Below, in pieces: positions 1 to 5,609 of a DNA stretch of 13,781 bases. The position numbers and the translations under genes are program-made. Each line of letters starts with the position of its first letter. The stretch's first letter is position 1. The stretch is from the NCBI GenBank assembly GCA_031423755.1, contig JANPGC010000137.1:1-13781 (forward strand), in the 5' to 3' direction. The notes below the pieces were generated by a model. It saw nothing but the letters and a program-made list of their open reading frames with translations, was not told where the DNA came from and searched no databases. The DNA comes from JANMEX01 sp031423755 (GTDB lineage Bacteria; Pseudomonadota; Alphaproteobacteria; Rhizobiales; Rhizobiaceae).

Positions 1-1
1 G

Positions 2-1063
2 GCCATCCTCTGCCTGTCGATGGACCTCAAGGACCTCGAAAAGCGCCTCGGCAACATCATCATCGCTTACCGCCGCGACAAGAGCCCCGTCTTCGCCCGC
101 GACATCAAGGCCGATGGTGCGATGACCGTGCTGCTCAAGGATGCGATGCAGCCGAATCTGGTGCAAACGCTGGAGAACAACCCGGCCTTCGTGCATGGCG
201 GCCCGTTCGCCAACATCGCCCACGGCTGCAACTCGGTGGTCGCCACCACGACGGCGCTCAAGCTTGCCGAATATGTCGTCACCGAAGCCGGTTTCGGCGC
301 TGACCTTGGCGCGGAAAAGTTCTTTGACATCAAGTGCCGCAAGGCGGGCCTCAAGCCGGCCGCCGCCGTGATCGTGGCGACGGTGCGCGCCATGAAAATG
401 AACGGCGGCGTCAAGAAGGAAGAGCTTGGCGTCGAGAATGTCGCCGCCGTGAAGAAGGGCTGCGCCAACCTTGGCCGCCATATTGAAAACGTCAAGCAGT
501 TCGGCGTGCCGGTCGTTGTCGCGATGAACCATTTCGTGTCGGACACCGACGCTGAAATCGCCGCGATGAAGGAATATGTCGCCTCGATGGGCGCGGAGGC
601 GATTCTGTGCAAGCATTGGGCTCAGGGCTCCAAGGGCATTGAGGAATTGTCGCGCAAGGTGGTGGAGCTTGCCGAAAGCGGCGCCTCGCAGTTCTCGCCG
701 CTTTATCCCGATGACATGAAGCTGTTCGACAAGGTCAACACCATCGTCAAGCGCATCTACCGCGGCTCGGAAGCCATCGCCGACAAGTCCGTGCGCGACC
801 AGCTGCACACGTGGGAGGCAGCCGGCTACGGCAACCTGCCGGTCTGCATGGCCAAGACGCAATATTCCTTCTCTACCGACCCAAATCTGCGCGGCGCGCC
901 GGAAGGCCACGTCGTCCCCGTCCGCGAAGTGCGTCTGGCTGCGGGCGCAGGATTCGTCGTCGTCGTCTGCGGCGAGATCATGACCATGCCGGGCCTGCCG
1001 AAGGTGCCGTCGAGCGAGAAGATATTTTTGAATGAGCTGGGGCAGATTGAGGGGCTGTTTTAA
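2..1063 (+). CDS. fhs: Formate--tetrahydrofolate ligase, C-terminal part (5' end outside window)
   Basis: The product ligates formate to tetrahydrofolate using ATP, giving 10-formyl-THF in cytosolic one-carbon metabolism. The frame is open from base 2 and begins A-I-L-C-L-S-M-D-L-K-D-L, so no start lies in the window. About 353 residues remain of a family that is usually near 557, so the N-terminal nucleotide-binding P-loop part is missing by truncation at the window edge. Family signatures are clear: GPFANIAHGCNS followed by a conserved Ala/Gly/Thr-rich stretch, and VATVRAMKMNGG, which matches the classical family signature. The end (GLPKVPSSEKI...EGLF, stop TAA) matches the normal C-terminus. 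It is convergent with the CDF transporter gene, with a 230-bp gap holding palindromes. Nothing in the visible part looks damaged. Identification is by recognition of family motifs and is very secure. Confidence 0.97.
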   Translation, partial: AILCLSMDLKDLEKRLGNIIIAYRRDKSPVFARDIKADGAMTVLLKDAMQPNLVQTLENNPAFVHGGPFANIAHGCNSVVATTTALKLAEYVVTEAGFGADLGAEKFFDIKCRKAGLKPAAAVIVATVRAMKMNGGVKKEELGVENVAAVKKGCANLGRHIENVKQFGVPVVVAMNHFVSDTDAEIAAMKEYVASMGAEAILCKHWAQGSKGIEELSRKVVELAESGASQFSPLYPDDMKLFDKVNTIVKRIYRGSEAIADKSVRDQLHTWEAAGYGNLPVCMAKTQYSFSTDPNLRGAPEGHVVPVREVRLAAGAGFVVVVCGEIMTMPGLPKVPSSEKIFLNELGQIEGLF

Positions 1064-1078
1064 AGGTTGCCCTATACT

Positions 1079-1115
1079 TCTCCCGCATCCTGAGCTTGTC
1101 GAAGGATGCGGGAGA
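1079..1115. repeat. Perfect 13-bp inverted repeat around the CTGAGCTTGTCGAAGG core, 16 nt after fhs
   Basis: The arms at 1079-1091 and 1103-1115 are perfect reverse complements (TCTCCCGCATCCT) around an 11-nt loop. The central CCTGAGCTTGTCGAAGG, and the following segment GGACGCGAAGCGGACGGATG, are of a type I recall as dispersed intergenic repeats in Sphingomonadales and Rhizobiales genomes. That recollection is not verified here. The hairpin sits 16 nt past the fhs stop and could stop fhs transcription, but no T-run follows on either strand, so a REP-like repeat is the better description. Confidence 0.7.
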
Positions 1116-1216
1116 GAGTGGACGCGAAGCGGACGGATGAGGGGCAGCGCCGAGGGTTGGAGATTGGCCGTACGCGCAAGTTCATTTGTCTCGCGTCGGC
1201 AAAAAGCTGCGCCTTT

Positions 1217-1239
1217 GCCGGGGTTATTAAACCCCCGGC
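1217..1239 (-). terminator. GC-rich hairpin downstream of the CDF gene, possible operon terminator
   Basis: GCCGGGG (1217-1223) pairs with CCCCGGC (1233-1239). Two further A-T pairs are possible next to a bulged C. Read on the minus strand, the hairpin lies about 55 nt past the CDF stop codon and is followed 12 nt later by a short T-run (1201-1205 on the plus strand is AAAAA). It is the only terminator-like structure I see for the trpE(G)-cytochrome-CDF unit. The T-run is displaced from the stem, so termination efficiency is uncertain. Confidence 0.4.
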
Positions 1240-1293
1240 CTGCGTTGCGACATGTGCATTACCGTCATAGCTTCGACGCCCCTCCACCACCCG

Positions 1294-2187
1294 CTAAACC
1301 GAAAACCCGCCGTGTTTGACCTTGTTCTCCGGCTCGACGTGGATCAGCACGGATATCCCCGGCATCAGCTTTTTCAGCGCGCCTTCGATCCGGTCGCAAA
1401 TGTCGTGGGCTTCCGAGACGGTCATTGGCGCCGGCACGACAAGGTGGAACTCGGCAAACCGCGCCGCACCCGCTTCGCGGGTTTTGAGGTCGTGAAATTC
1501 AATGGCACCGGTGGCGTTGGCTGCGATCTCGGACCTTATCGATTCAATGTCCACAAGGCTGAGCGCGCTGTCCATCAGCCCATGCACCGAGCCGGAGATC
1601 ACCCGCCAGCCCTGCCACAGGATGTTTATCGCAACGACAATCGCCATCAGCGGATCAAGCAGCAGCCAACCGGTAATGAGCGAAAGCAGCAGACCTGCAA
1701 TCACGCCAATGGACGTGATCACATCCGTCCAGATGTGCATCCCGTCCGCGATAAGCGCAGGCGAGCGGGCCTTTCGCCCGGTACCGATCAGCACATAGGC
1801 CCACGCCGCATTGATGGCCGCCGAGAATGCGTTGATCGCCAGACCCAGCACCGGCGCTTCGAGCGCCTTGGGGGCATTGATCACCATCCACGCTTCACGC
1901 ATGATGAACAGCGCCGCCAGAACGATCAAAACGCCTTCCGCAACAGCGGAGAAATACTCCGCCTTGTGGTGTCCGAATGGATGGTCATCGTCCGCAGGGC
2001 GGTGGCTGACGCGGATTGCATACCAGGCTACGCTCGCTGCAATCACGTTGACGATGGATTCGAGCGCGTCGGAAAACAACGCCACCGAGCCGGTGACATG
2101 CCAAGCCGCAAACTTCAGCGCCATCACCAGAAAGGCGATGCCAATTGACGCTGTCGCCAATTGCCGGACAGTCCGATTTCCCGCCAC
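1294..2187 (-). CDS. Cation diffusion facilitator (CDF) family metal-ion exporter
   Basis: This is a secondary transporter that exports divalent metal ions (Zn, Fe, Mn, Co or Ni in different family members), probably by proton antiport across the inner membrane. The 297 residues are normal length. The N-terminal two thirds has about six hydrophobic segments. The second carries D40, E43 and N47 (SDALESIVN), and the fifth carries the metal-site HxxxD pair H151/D155 (ADGMHIWTD). The loop HPFGHHKAEYF (69-79) is the family hallmark after helix 2. The last ~90 residues form the usual soluble domain (FHLVVPAPMTVSEAHDICDRIE). The substrate cannot be told: helix 2 lacks the DxxxD of FieF and the HxxxD common in zinc exporters. 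The start is a GTG at 2187, 11 bp after the cytochrome stop, which suggests translation linked to that gene. I did not see a better in-frame start. Confidence 0.93.
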   Translation of the reverse strand: MAGNRTVRQLATASIGIAFLVMALKFAAWHVTGSVALFSDALESIVNVIAASVAWYAIRVSHRPADDDHPFGHHKAEYFSAVAEGVLIVLAALFIMREAWMVINAPKALEAPVLGLAINAFSAAINAAWAYVLIGTGRKARSPALIADGMHIWTDVITSIGVIAGLLLSLITGWLLLDPLMAIVVAINILWQGWRVISGSVHGLMDSALSLVDIESIRSEIAANATGAIEFHDLKTREAGAARFAEFHLVVPAPMTVSEAHDICDRIEGALKKLMPGISVLIHVEPENKVKHGGFSV

Positions 2188-2198
2188 GCCGGTAAGCC

Positions 2199-2534
2199 CT
2201 ATTCGTCCTGGATTGAAGAAATATAGGCGACAATATCGGCGATCTGCTTTGGCGTCGCCTCAAATTCCGGCATTCCCGGATGGCCGGTGACAATGCCTTC
2301 CGCAAAAGCTTCTTCCAGGGCATTGATCGGATAGCGCTTGGCCAGTTCGCGGAACACCGGCGCCTGTTCCAGAGGACTTTTGTCTTTGAGCCCGACGGCG
2401 TGGCATCTTGAGCAGTTGGCTTCGACCAGGCCTTTGCCATGCGCGATGGACTGCGCGTCCGACTGGGCTGCCGCAGGCACGGCAAGCCCCGCCAGCATCA
2501 ACGCGAGGGCAATCCCGTTCACTTTGTGCTTCAT
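2199..2534 (-). CDS. Small periplasmic c-type cytochrome, single haem
   Basis: This is an electron carrier secreted to the periplasm, 111 residues long. Residues 1-23 are a signal peptide (charged MKHK, hydrophobic ALALMLAGLAVPAAA, cleavage predicted near A23/Q24). The single haem-attachment site is C41-S-R-C44-H45. The likely distal ligand is M88 in GHPGMPEF, a pattern of short class I cytochromes of COG2863 type. Its partner oxidase or dehydrogenase cannot be deduced. The ATG overlaps the trpE(G) stop in an ATGA (2531-2534), so its translation is probably coupled to trpE(G). A cytochrome behind a tryptophan-biosynthesis gene has no obvious functional logic, although I recall similar small cytochromes of rhizobia with the same sequence style. 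Fold and localisation are secure; the physiological role is unknown. Confidence 0.93.
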   Translation of the reverse strand: MKHKVNGIALALMLAGLAVPAAAQSDAQSIAHGKGLVEANCSRCHAVGLKDKSPLEQAPVFRELAKRYPINALEEAFAEGIVTGHPGMPEFEATPKQIADIVAYISSIQDE

Positions 2535-4717
2535 TTGGCCTTCTCCCGTGTCCGCCGCGGCATGTGTGCCACGACATTCTCGATCATGCGCATCCCGGCG
2601 TTGCCCCCGAGCGTCATGATCGACTCAGGGTGAAACTGTACTGCCGCAATTGGCTCGCTGTCATGCTCAAACGCCATGATCACGCCATCCTCGGTCTCGG
2701 CCGTGACGCGGAATTCCTTCGGCAGGCGAACCGGGTCAGCAAAGATCGAATGATAGCGCCCGACCGTCACCTCCTGTGGCAGGCCGGAAAAGATGATGCC
2801 ATTGCGGGAAACGCGGATGCGTGACGGTTTGCCGTGCATTGGCACATGCAGATGGCGAAGCTCGCCGCCATAGGCCTCCGCCAGCGCCTGCAGTCCGAGG
2901 CACACACCAAAGATCGGCAGATCGCGCTTGCGCGAGTTGGTGATGGTTGCCTTGCAGTCAAAATCCGTCGGCGTGCCCGGCCCGGGCGAAAGGACGACGA
3001 GATTGGGATCGACCTTGTCAAACACGGCGTCCGATACGGGCGAGCGCACGGTGGTCACCTCCGCACCCGTCTGGCGGAAATAATTGGCCAGCGTGTGCAC
3101 GAACGAGTCTTCATGATCAACCAGCAGAATGCGTACGCCCTCGCCGACCCGCGCCGCAGTGTTGCCAGTGCCGGATGCATTTCCCTTCGGCGCTTCACGG
3201 ATGGCGGAGATCAGCGCGGATGCTTTCAGTTCGGTCTCGGCCTCTTCCTCTTCCGGGATTGAGTCGAACAGCAGCGTCGCCCCGGCCCGCACTTGCGCGA
3301 TGCCCTCCTTGATGCGGATGGTGCGCAGCGTCAGACCGGTGTTCATATCGCCGTTGAAGTTGATCATGCCGATGGCACCGCCGTACCAGGCGCGGGAGCT
3401 CTTTTCGTTTTCCTCGATGAAGCGCATGGCCCAAAGCTTCGGCGCGCCGGTGACAGTGACGGCCCATGCGTGCGACAGGAACCCGTCGAACGCGTCCATG
3501 CCTTCGCGCAGACGACCCTCGATATGATCAACCGTGTGGATGAGTCGCGAATACATCTCGATCTGCCGCCGCCCTATGACGCGCACCGAGCCCGGCTCGC
3601 AGACACGGCTTTTGTCGTTGCGGTCCACATCCGAACACATGGTGAGTTCGGACTCGTCCTTCTTGGAGTTCAGGAGTTTCAGGATCTGCTCTGAGTCCGA
3701 GATCGCGTCGTCGCCGCGCTTGATCGTGCCGGAAATCGGGCAAGTCTCGATCCGCCGCCCATTGACCCGAACGAACATTTCCGGCGATGCGCCGATGAGA
3801 TATTCGCGGCTGCCCAGATTGATAAAGAACGAATAGGGCGACGGGTTGATGACCTTCAGCCGCCGCGAAATCTCCGATGGCTCAGTCTCACAGCGCTCAT
3901 AAAATGTCTGCCCAGGCACCACCTCAAACAGATCGCCGCGCCGGAAGCTTTCCATCGCCTTCTTGACCAGATCGGCATACTCGCCCGGTCTGTGGTCGCC
4001 GCGACCGGGATCTACGGTCGAAGGCACAAACGGCACGTCCGGCGTCTCGCGCGACATGCCCTTGGTCGAATTTCCGCCATGCGCAAACTCGTAGCGCTCG
4101 TGCCAAGCCTTGGCGGAATAATGGTCCACCACCAGCACTTCATCGGGCAGGAACAGCACAAGATCGCGCTGGTCATCAGGCCGCTGCAGCTTGAATTTGA
4201 TCGGGTCAAACTGGAAGCACAGATCATAGCCGAACGCGCCGTAAAGGCCGAGTGACGCGTCCAATTCCGAATAGAACAGCCCGACGATTGCGCGCAGCAC
4301 CGTGAAGACCGACGGCACGCGCGAGCGCTCCTCCTCGGTGAATGCCCGTCCCGGCTCATCGACTTTGACGTCAAGCTTGCGGCCCGAAATGCTGCCGACC
4401 GTCAGGTCCGCTGTCTGGCGCAGTACCGCCTCGATCCACGGCAAAATGGTGTCGCCGCGCTCGTTCAGCGCCTCCAGCACCACATCGCGTCCACGCGCAG
4501 TGATGACCACCGGCGGGTTGGCAATGGCCGTATCCCAGCGGGTATAGCGGCCCGGGTATTCATAGTTGGATGAAAACACCGCGCCGCGCCGCGAGTTGAG
4601 CTTGTCAACGTAGGCGTCAATCGCCCCGGCATAATCTGTCGGAAACTTGGACTTGGTGACGGTGATGCCGCCGCCTGTCACATATTGTTCCGATCCGTCT
4701 TCCAGCGTCACGACCAT
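2531..4717 (-). CDS. trpE(G): Fused anthranilate synthase, TrpE-TrpG (aminase plus glutamine amidotransferase)
   Basis: The product converts chorismate and glutamine to anthranilate, the first committed step of tryptophan synthesis, in the cytosol. It is 728 residues, the full length of the rhizobial fusion. Residues 1 to ~505 are TrpE: PISGTIKRG, the SDVDRND segment, HAWAVTVTGAPK and GGAIGMINFNGDMNTGLTLR carry the chorismate site. A Ser/Gly/Thr/Asn linker (~506-526) leads to TrpG (527-728), with the oxyanion loop SPGPGTPTDF, nucleophile C606 in GVCLGLQ, and H696 and E698 in FHPES. The segment SSNYEYPGRY near residue 50 matches what I recall of the feedback-sensitive N-terminal region of rhizobial TrpE(G). 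The ATG at 4717 follows GGAGA (4724-4728) by 6 nt. Expression is very likely controlled by the upstream attenuator. Its stop overlaps the cytochrome start. Confidence 0.98.
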   Translation of the reverse strand: MVVTLEDGSEQYVTGGGITVTKSKFPTDYAGAIDAYVDKLNSRRGAVFSSNYEYPGRYTRWDTAIANPPVVITARGRDVVLEALNERGDTILPWIEAVLRQTADLTVGSISGRKLDVKVDEPGRAFTEEERSRVPSVFTVLRAIVGLFYSELDASLGLYGAFGYDLCFQFDPIKFKLQRPDDQRDLVLFLPDEVLVVDHYSAKAWHERYEFAHGGNSTKGMSRETPDVPFVPSTVDPGRGDHRPGEYADLVKKAMESFRRGDLFEVVPGQTFYERCETEPSEISRRLKVINPSPYSFFINLGSREYLIGASPEMFVRVNGRRIETCPISGTIKRGDDAISDSEQILKLLNSKKDESELTMCSDVDRNDKSRVCEPGSVRVIGRRQIEMYSRLIHTVDHIEGRLREGMDAFDGFLSHAWAVTVTGAPKLWAMRFIEENEKSSRAWYGGAIGMINFNGDMNTGLTLRTIRIKEGIAQVRAGATLLFDSIPEEEEAETELKASALISAIREAPKGNASGTGNTAARVGEGVRILLVDHEDSFVHTLANYFRQTGAEVTTVRSPVSDAVFDKVDPNLVVLSPGPGTPTDFDCKATITNSRKRDLPIFGVCLGLQALAEAYGGELRHLHVPMHGKPSRIRVSRNGIIFSGLPQEVTVGRYHSIFADPVRLPKEFRVTAETEDGVIMAFEHDSEPIAAVQFHPESIMTLGGNAGMRMIENVVAHMPRRTREKAK

Positions 4718-4761
4718 CCCGTATCTCCAAATATCTTGCCCGGGCGCCGGACTGCATAAAC

Positions 4762-4791
4762 AAAAAGCCGCCCGGTTGTCCCGCTGCGGCC
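4762..4791 (-). terminator. trp attenuator: leader terminator hairpin (3:4) with T-run
   Basis: On the minus strand GCCGC (4790-4786) pairs with GCGGC (4771-4767). Inside, CGG pairs with CCG across a small internal loop. The stem is followed directly by TTTTTGTTT (plus-strand A-run 4758-4766 broken by C4761). It lies between the leader peptide and trpE(G), 44 nt before the trpE(G) start, and shares its 5' arm (4786-4791) with the competing antiterminator. Transcripts ending here from the inferred start at 4878 would be about 117 nt long. Confidence 0.85.
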
Positions 4792-4842
4792 TCTAAACTT
4801 CAAACAAACATGCGCATGATTGTCCGGCCGCTGTTAACGGAC
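4786..4842 (-). promoter_or_regulatory. trp leader alternative structures: 1:2 hairpin and antiterminator (2:3)
   Basis: On the minus strand GTCCG (4842-4838) pairs with CGGAC (4826-4822), giving the protector (1:2) hairpin. The leader-peptide stop codon lies in its loop. GCGGCC (4831-4826) is perfectly complementary to GGCCGC (4791-4786), giving the 2:3 antiterminator. The latter arm is also the 5' side of the terminator, so 2:3 and 3:4 exclude each other. A ribosome stalled on the two Trp codons (4851-4846) would cover arm 1, free arm 2, and so favour read-through into trpE(G). The pairings are read directly; the mechanism is inferred from characterised trp attenuators. Confidence 0.8.
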
Positions 4843-4878
4843 CCGCCACCAACCTTGAATGAGCGCTGCATGTTTCAT
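4834..4878 (-). CDS. trpL: trp leader peptide with tandem Trp codons (14 aa)
   Basis: The peptide is MKHAALIQGWWRVR, stop TAA. Codons 10 and 11 are adjacent TGG codons (4851-4846), the tryptophan sensors. No Shine-Dalgarno sequence precedes the ATG. Instead, a sigma70-like promoter is placed so that transcription would begin at or within a base or two of the A of the ATG (8 nt after the -10 hexamer). This agrees with published work on Sinorhizobium meliloti, where the trpL mRNA is leaderless. The S. meliloti leader peptide, as I recall it, is also 14 residues but has three Trp codons; this one has two. The peptide's only clear job here is to be translated: rapid translation gives termination, stalling gives read-through. 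Confidence 0.88.
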   Translation of the reverse strand: MKHAALIQGWWRVR

Positions 4879-4886
4879 GGCCGCAA

Positions 4887-4915
4887 TGACTAGCGGCAAT
4901 CGCCAGCGGTTTCAA
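4887..4915 (-). promoter_or_regulatory. trp promoter (sigma70-like) for trpL-trpE(G)
   Basis: On the minus strand the -35 is TTGAAA (4915-4910), the spacer is exactly 17 nt, and the -10 is TAGTCA (4892-4887). The start predicted from spacing is at about 4878, the first base of the trpL ATG. The -35 matches consensus well and the -10 is weaker. It begins only 27 nt beyond the T-run of the upstream terminator, so that terminator insulates it. No repressor operator is evident. Confidence 0.65.
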
Positions 4916-4941
4916 CCGCTTTTGTCGGCCAAGGGAAAAGC

Positions 4942-4985
4942 AAAAAATCGGAAGCCCGGACAACGGGCGGTAAGTCCGGGCTTCC
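4942..4985 (-). terminator. Strong intrinsic terminator upstream of the trp promoter
   Basis: A perfect 12-bp stem (4950-4961 with 4974-4985; GGAAGCCCGGAC) encloses a 12-nt loop. On the minus strand the stem is followed by GAT TTTTT and then TTTT within the next 14 nt. On the plus strand only AAGTTTT follows, so it points to a minus-strand transcript. No minus-strand protein gene lies upstream within the next 1.7 kb, so the transcript it ends is most simply a small RNA starting near 5078. Confidence 0.85.
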
Positions 4986-5078
4986 AAGTTTTGCCTGGCC
5001 AGGCTCAACACAGTCTGCCGGGAAAAAAGCAGGGGAAACCCGCCAGCCTGTGAATCAAAGGCACATTGGTTGTGCCGT
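4942..5078 (-). ncRNA. Candidate small RNA of ~137 nt, promoter to terminator, unassigned
   Basis: On the minus strand a sigma70-like promoter is followed by three or four helices and a strong terminator. Hairpin 1 is GGCAC/GTGCC (5076-5072 with 5064-5060). Hairpin 2 spans 5052-5009: CACAG, CTG and CGGG pair with CCCG, CAG and CTGTG across two single-base mismatches, with a loop containing CCCC and six U. Next is a self-complementary GCCTGGCCAGGC (4993-5004), then the terminator. No open frame of interest or Trp-rich leader is visible. I do not recognise it as 6S, SRP, tmRNA, RNase P or any alphaproteobacterial sRNA family I know. The structure is read by eye, and expression is inferred. It could instead be a decayed leader or riboswitch of a lost gene. 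Confidence 0.5.
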
Positions 5079-5085
5079 GATTCGA

Positions 5086-5113
5086 GGTATAAACCAGAGC
5101 GAGAAATTGTAAA
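5086..5113 (-). promoter_or_regulatory. Promoter candidate for the small RNA
   Basis: On the minus strand TTTACA (5113-5108) and TATACC (5091-5086) are separated by 16 nt; choosing ATACCT gives 17 nt. The surrounding sequence is AT-rich compared with the rest of the window. The predicted start is near A5078, just before hairpin 1 of the candidate RNA. Confidence 0.5.
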
Positions 5114-5151
5114 GAGAGAAGTGTATAAAATATATCTGCGGTTGCAGCGTA

Positions 5152-5193
5152 GCATCGTGAAGAAAGACGATGCCCGCCGCTCTTGCGGCGGGC
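5152..5193. repeat. Two abutting perfect hairpins
   Basis: GCATCGT (5152-5158) pairs with ACGATGC (5167-5173) over an 8-nt purine loop. GCCCGCCGC (5172-5180) pairs with GCGGCGGGC (5185-5193) over a TCTT loop. The two palindromes share bases 5172-5173. Neither strand has a proper T-run, although the minus strand continues into TCTTTCTTC, which is the loop of the other hairpin. They may be a structural boundary, a repeat remnant or a weak terminator. Confidence 0.6.
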
Positions 5194-5609
5194 CTGTGCC
5201 CTGTCATCTCATCCAGCCGCGCTGAACATCAAGGCTCTTCGGAGCGGCGGGAGAATTATCCGGTCCCGGTCCGCCAGCGATCAGACCGTCTGCGCGGTTG
5301 CCCTGGCCCTGGCTGCCATCCTGACCGCCGCCGTGCTTGCCATGCCCGCCGCTGCGGTCGTCACCGCCGCGCTACTCATCACAGCGTCGCTCGTCCGTTG
5401 GTGCTTTTGCTACATAAGTCCGCGACTGCCGCAAACTTATCCCACTGCGTCCCGCCGCCAACCCATTGATTTCATTCACGCCACAGCCTTGGCAACGCCG
5501 TGTTGTCCACACGCTTGCAAACCCGCCCGATAATCCTGCGCATACTCAACACGCCGCACGGGACACAAAAGCATTGGACTGGACCATCGTCATCACCCGC
5601 AACCATGCC
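5194..5609. other. 416-bp stretch without a supported gene; weak membrane-segment ORF
   Basis: The plus strand is open from a TTG at 5183 to a stop at 5533 (116 codons). It contains an Ala/Leu/Val-rich stretch of about 35 residues at 5287-5400 that reads like one or two membrane helices, with GC-ending codons in that part only. It has no ribosome-binding site, ATG start or recognisable family, and its C-terminal third is unconvincing. It may be a small membrane protein or a decayed gene. The promoter of the downstream hypothetical gene should lie in this stretch, but I could not pick one out. Confidence 0.3.

Noticed and set aside
67..612. 181-codon minus-strand frame opposite fhs
   Set aside because: Shadow of fhs in GC-rich DNA; composition is Ala/Ser/Thr-rich and uninformative.
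1252..2148. 298-codon plus-strand open frame opposite the CDF gene
   Set aside because: It is the antisense shadow of a clear CDF transporter; the protein is Arg/His/Asp-rich with no family features.
4950..4985. Reading the 12-bp-stem hairpin as a plus-strand terminator
   Set aside because: No plus-strand gene lies upstream, and the T-run is much stronger on the minus strand.
5503..5511. DnaA-box-like TTGTCCACA
   Set aside because: A single nonamer with one mismatch, no cluster and no AT-rich unwinding region, so it is not an origin.
5466..5609. N-terminal extension of the hypothetical protein from TTG 5466
   Set aside because: TTG start without ribosome-binding site; the extension reads as non-conserved sequence, so ATG 5610 is preferred.
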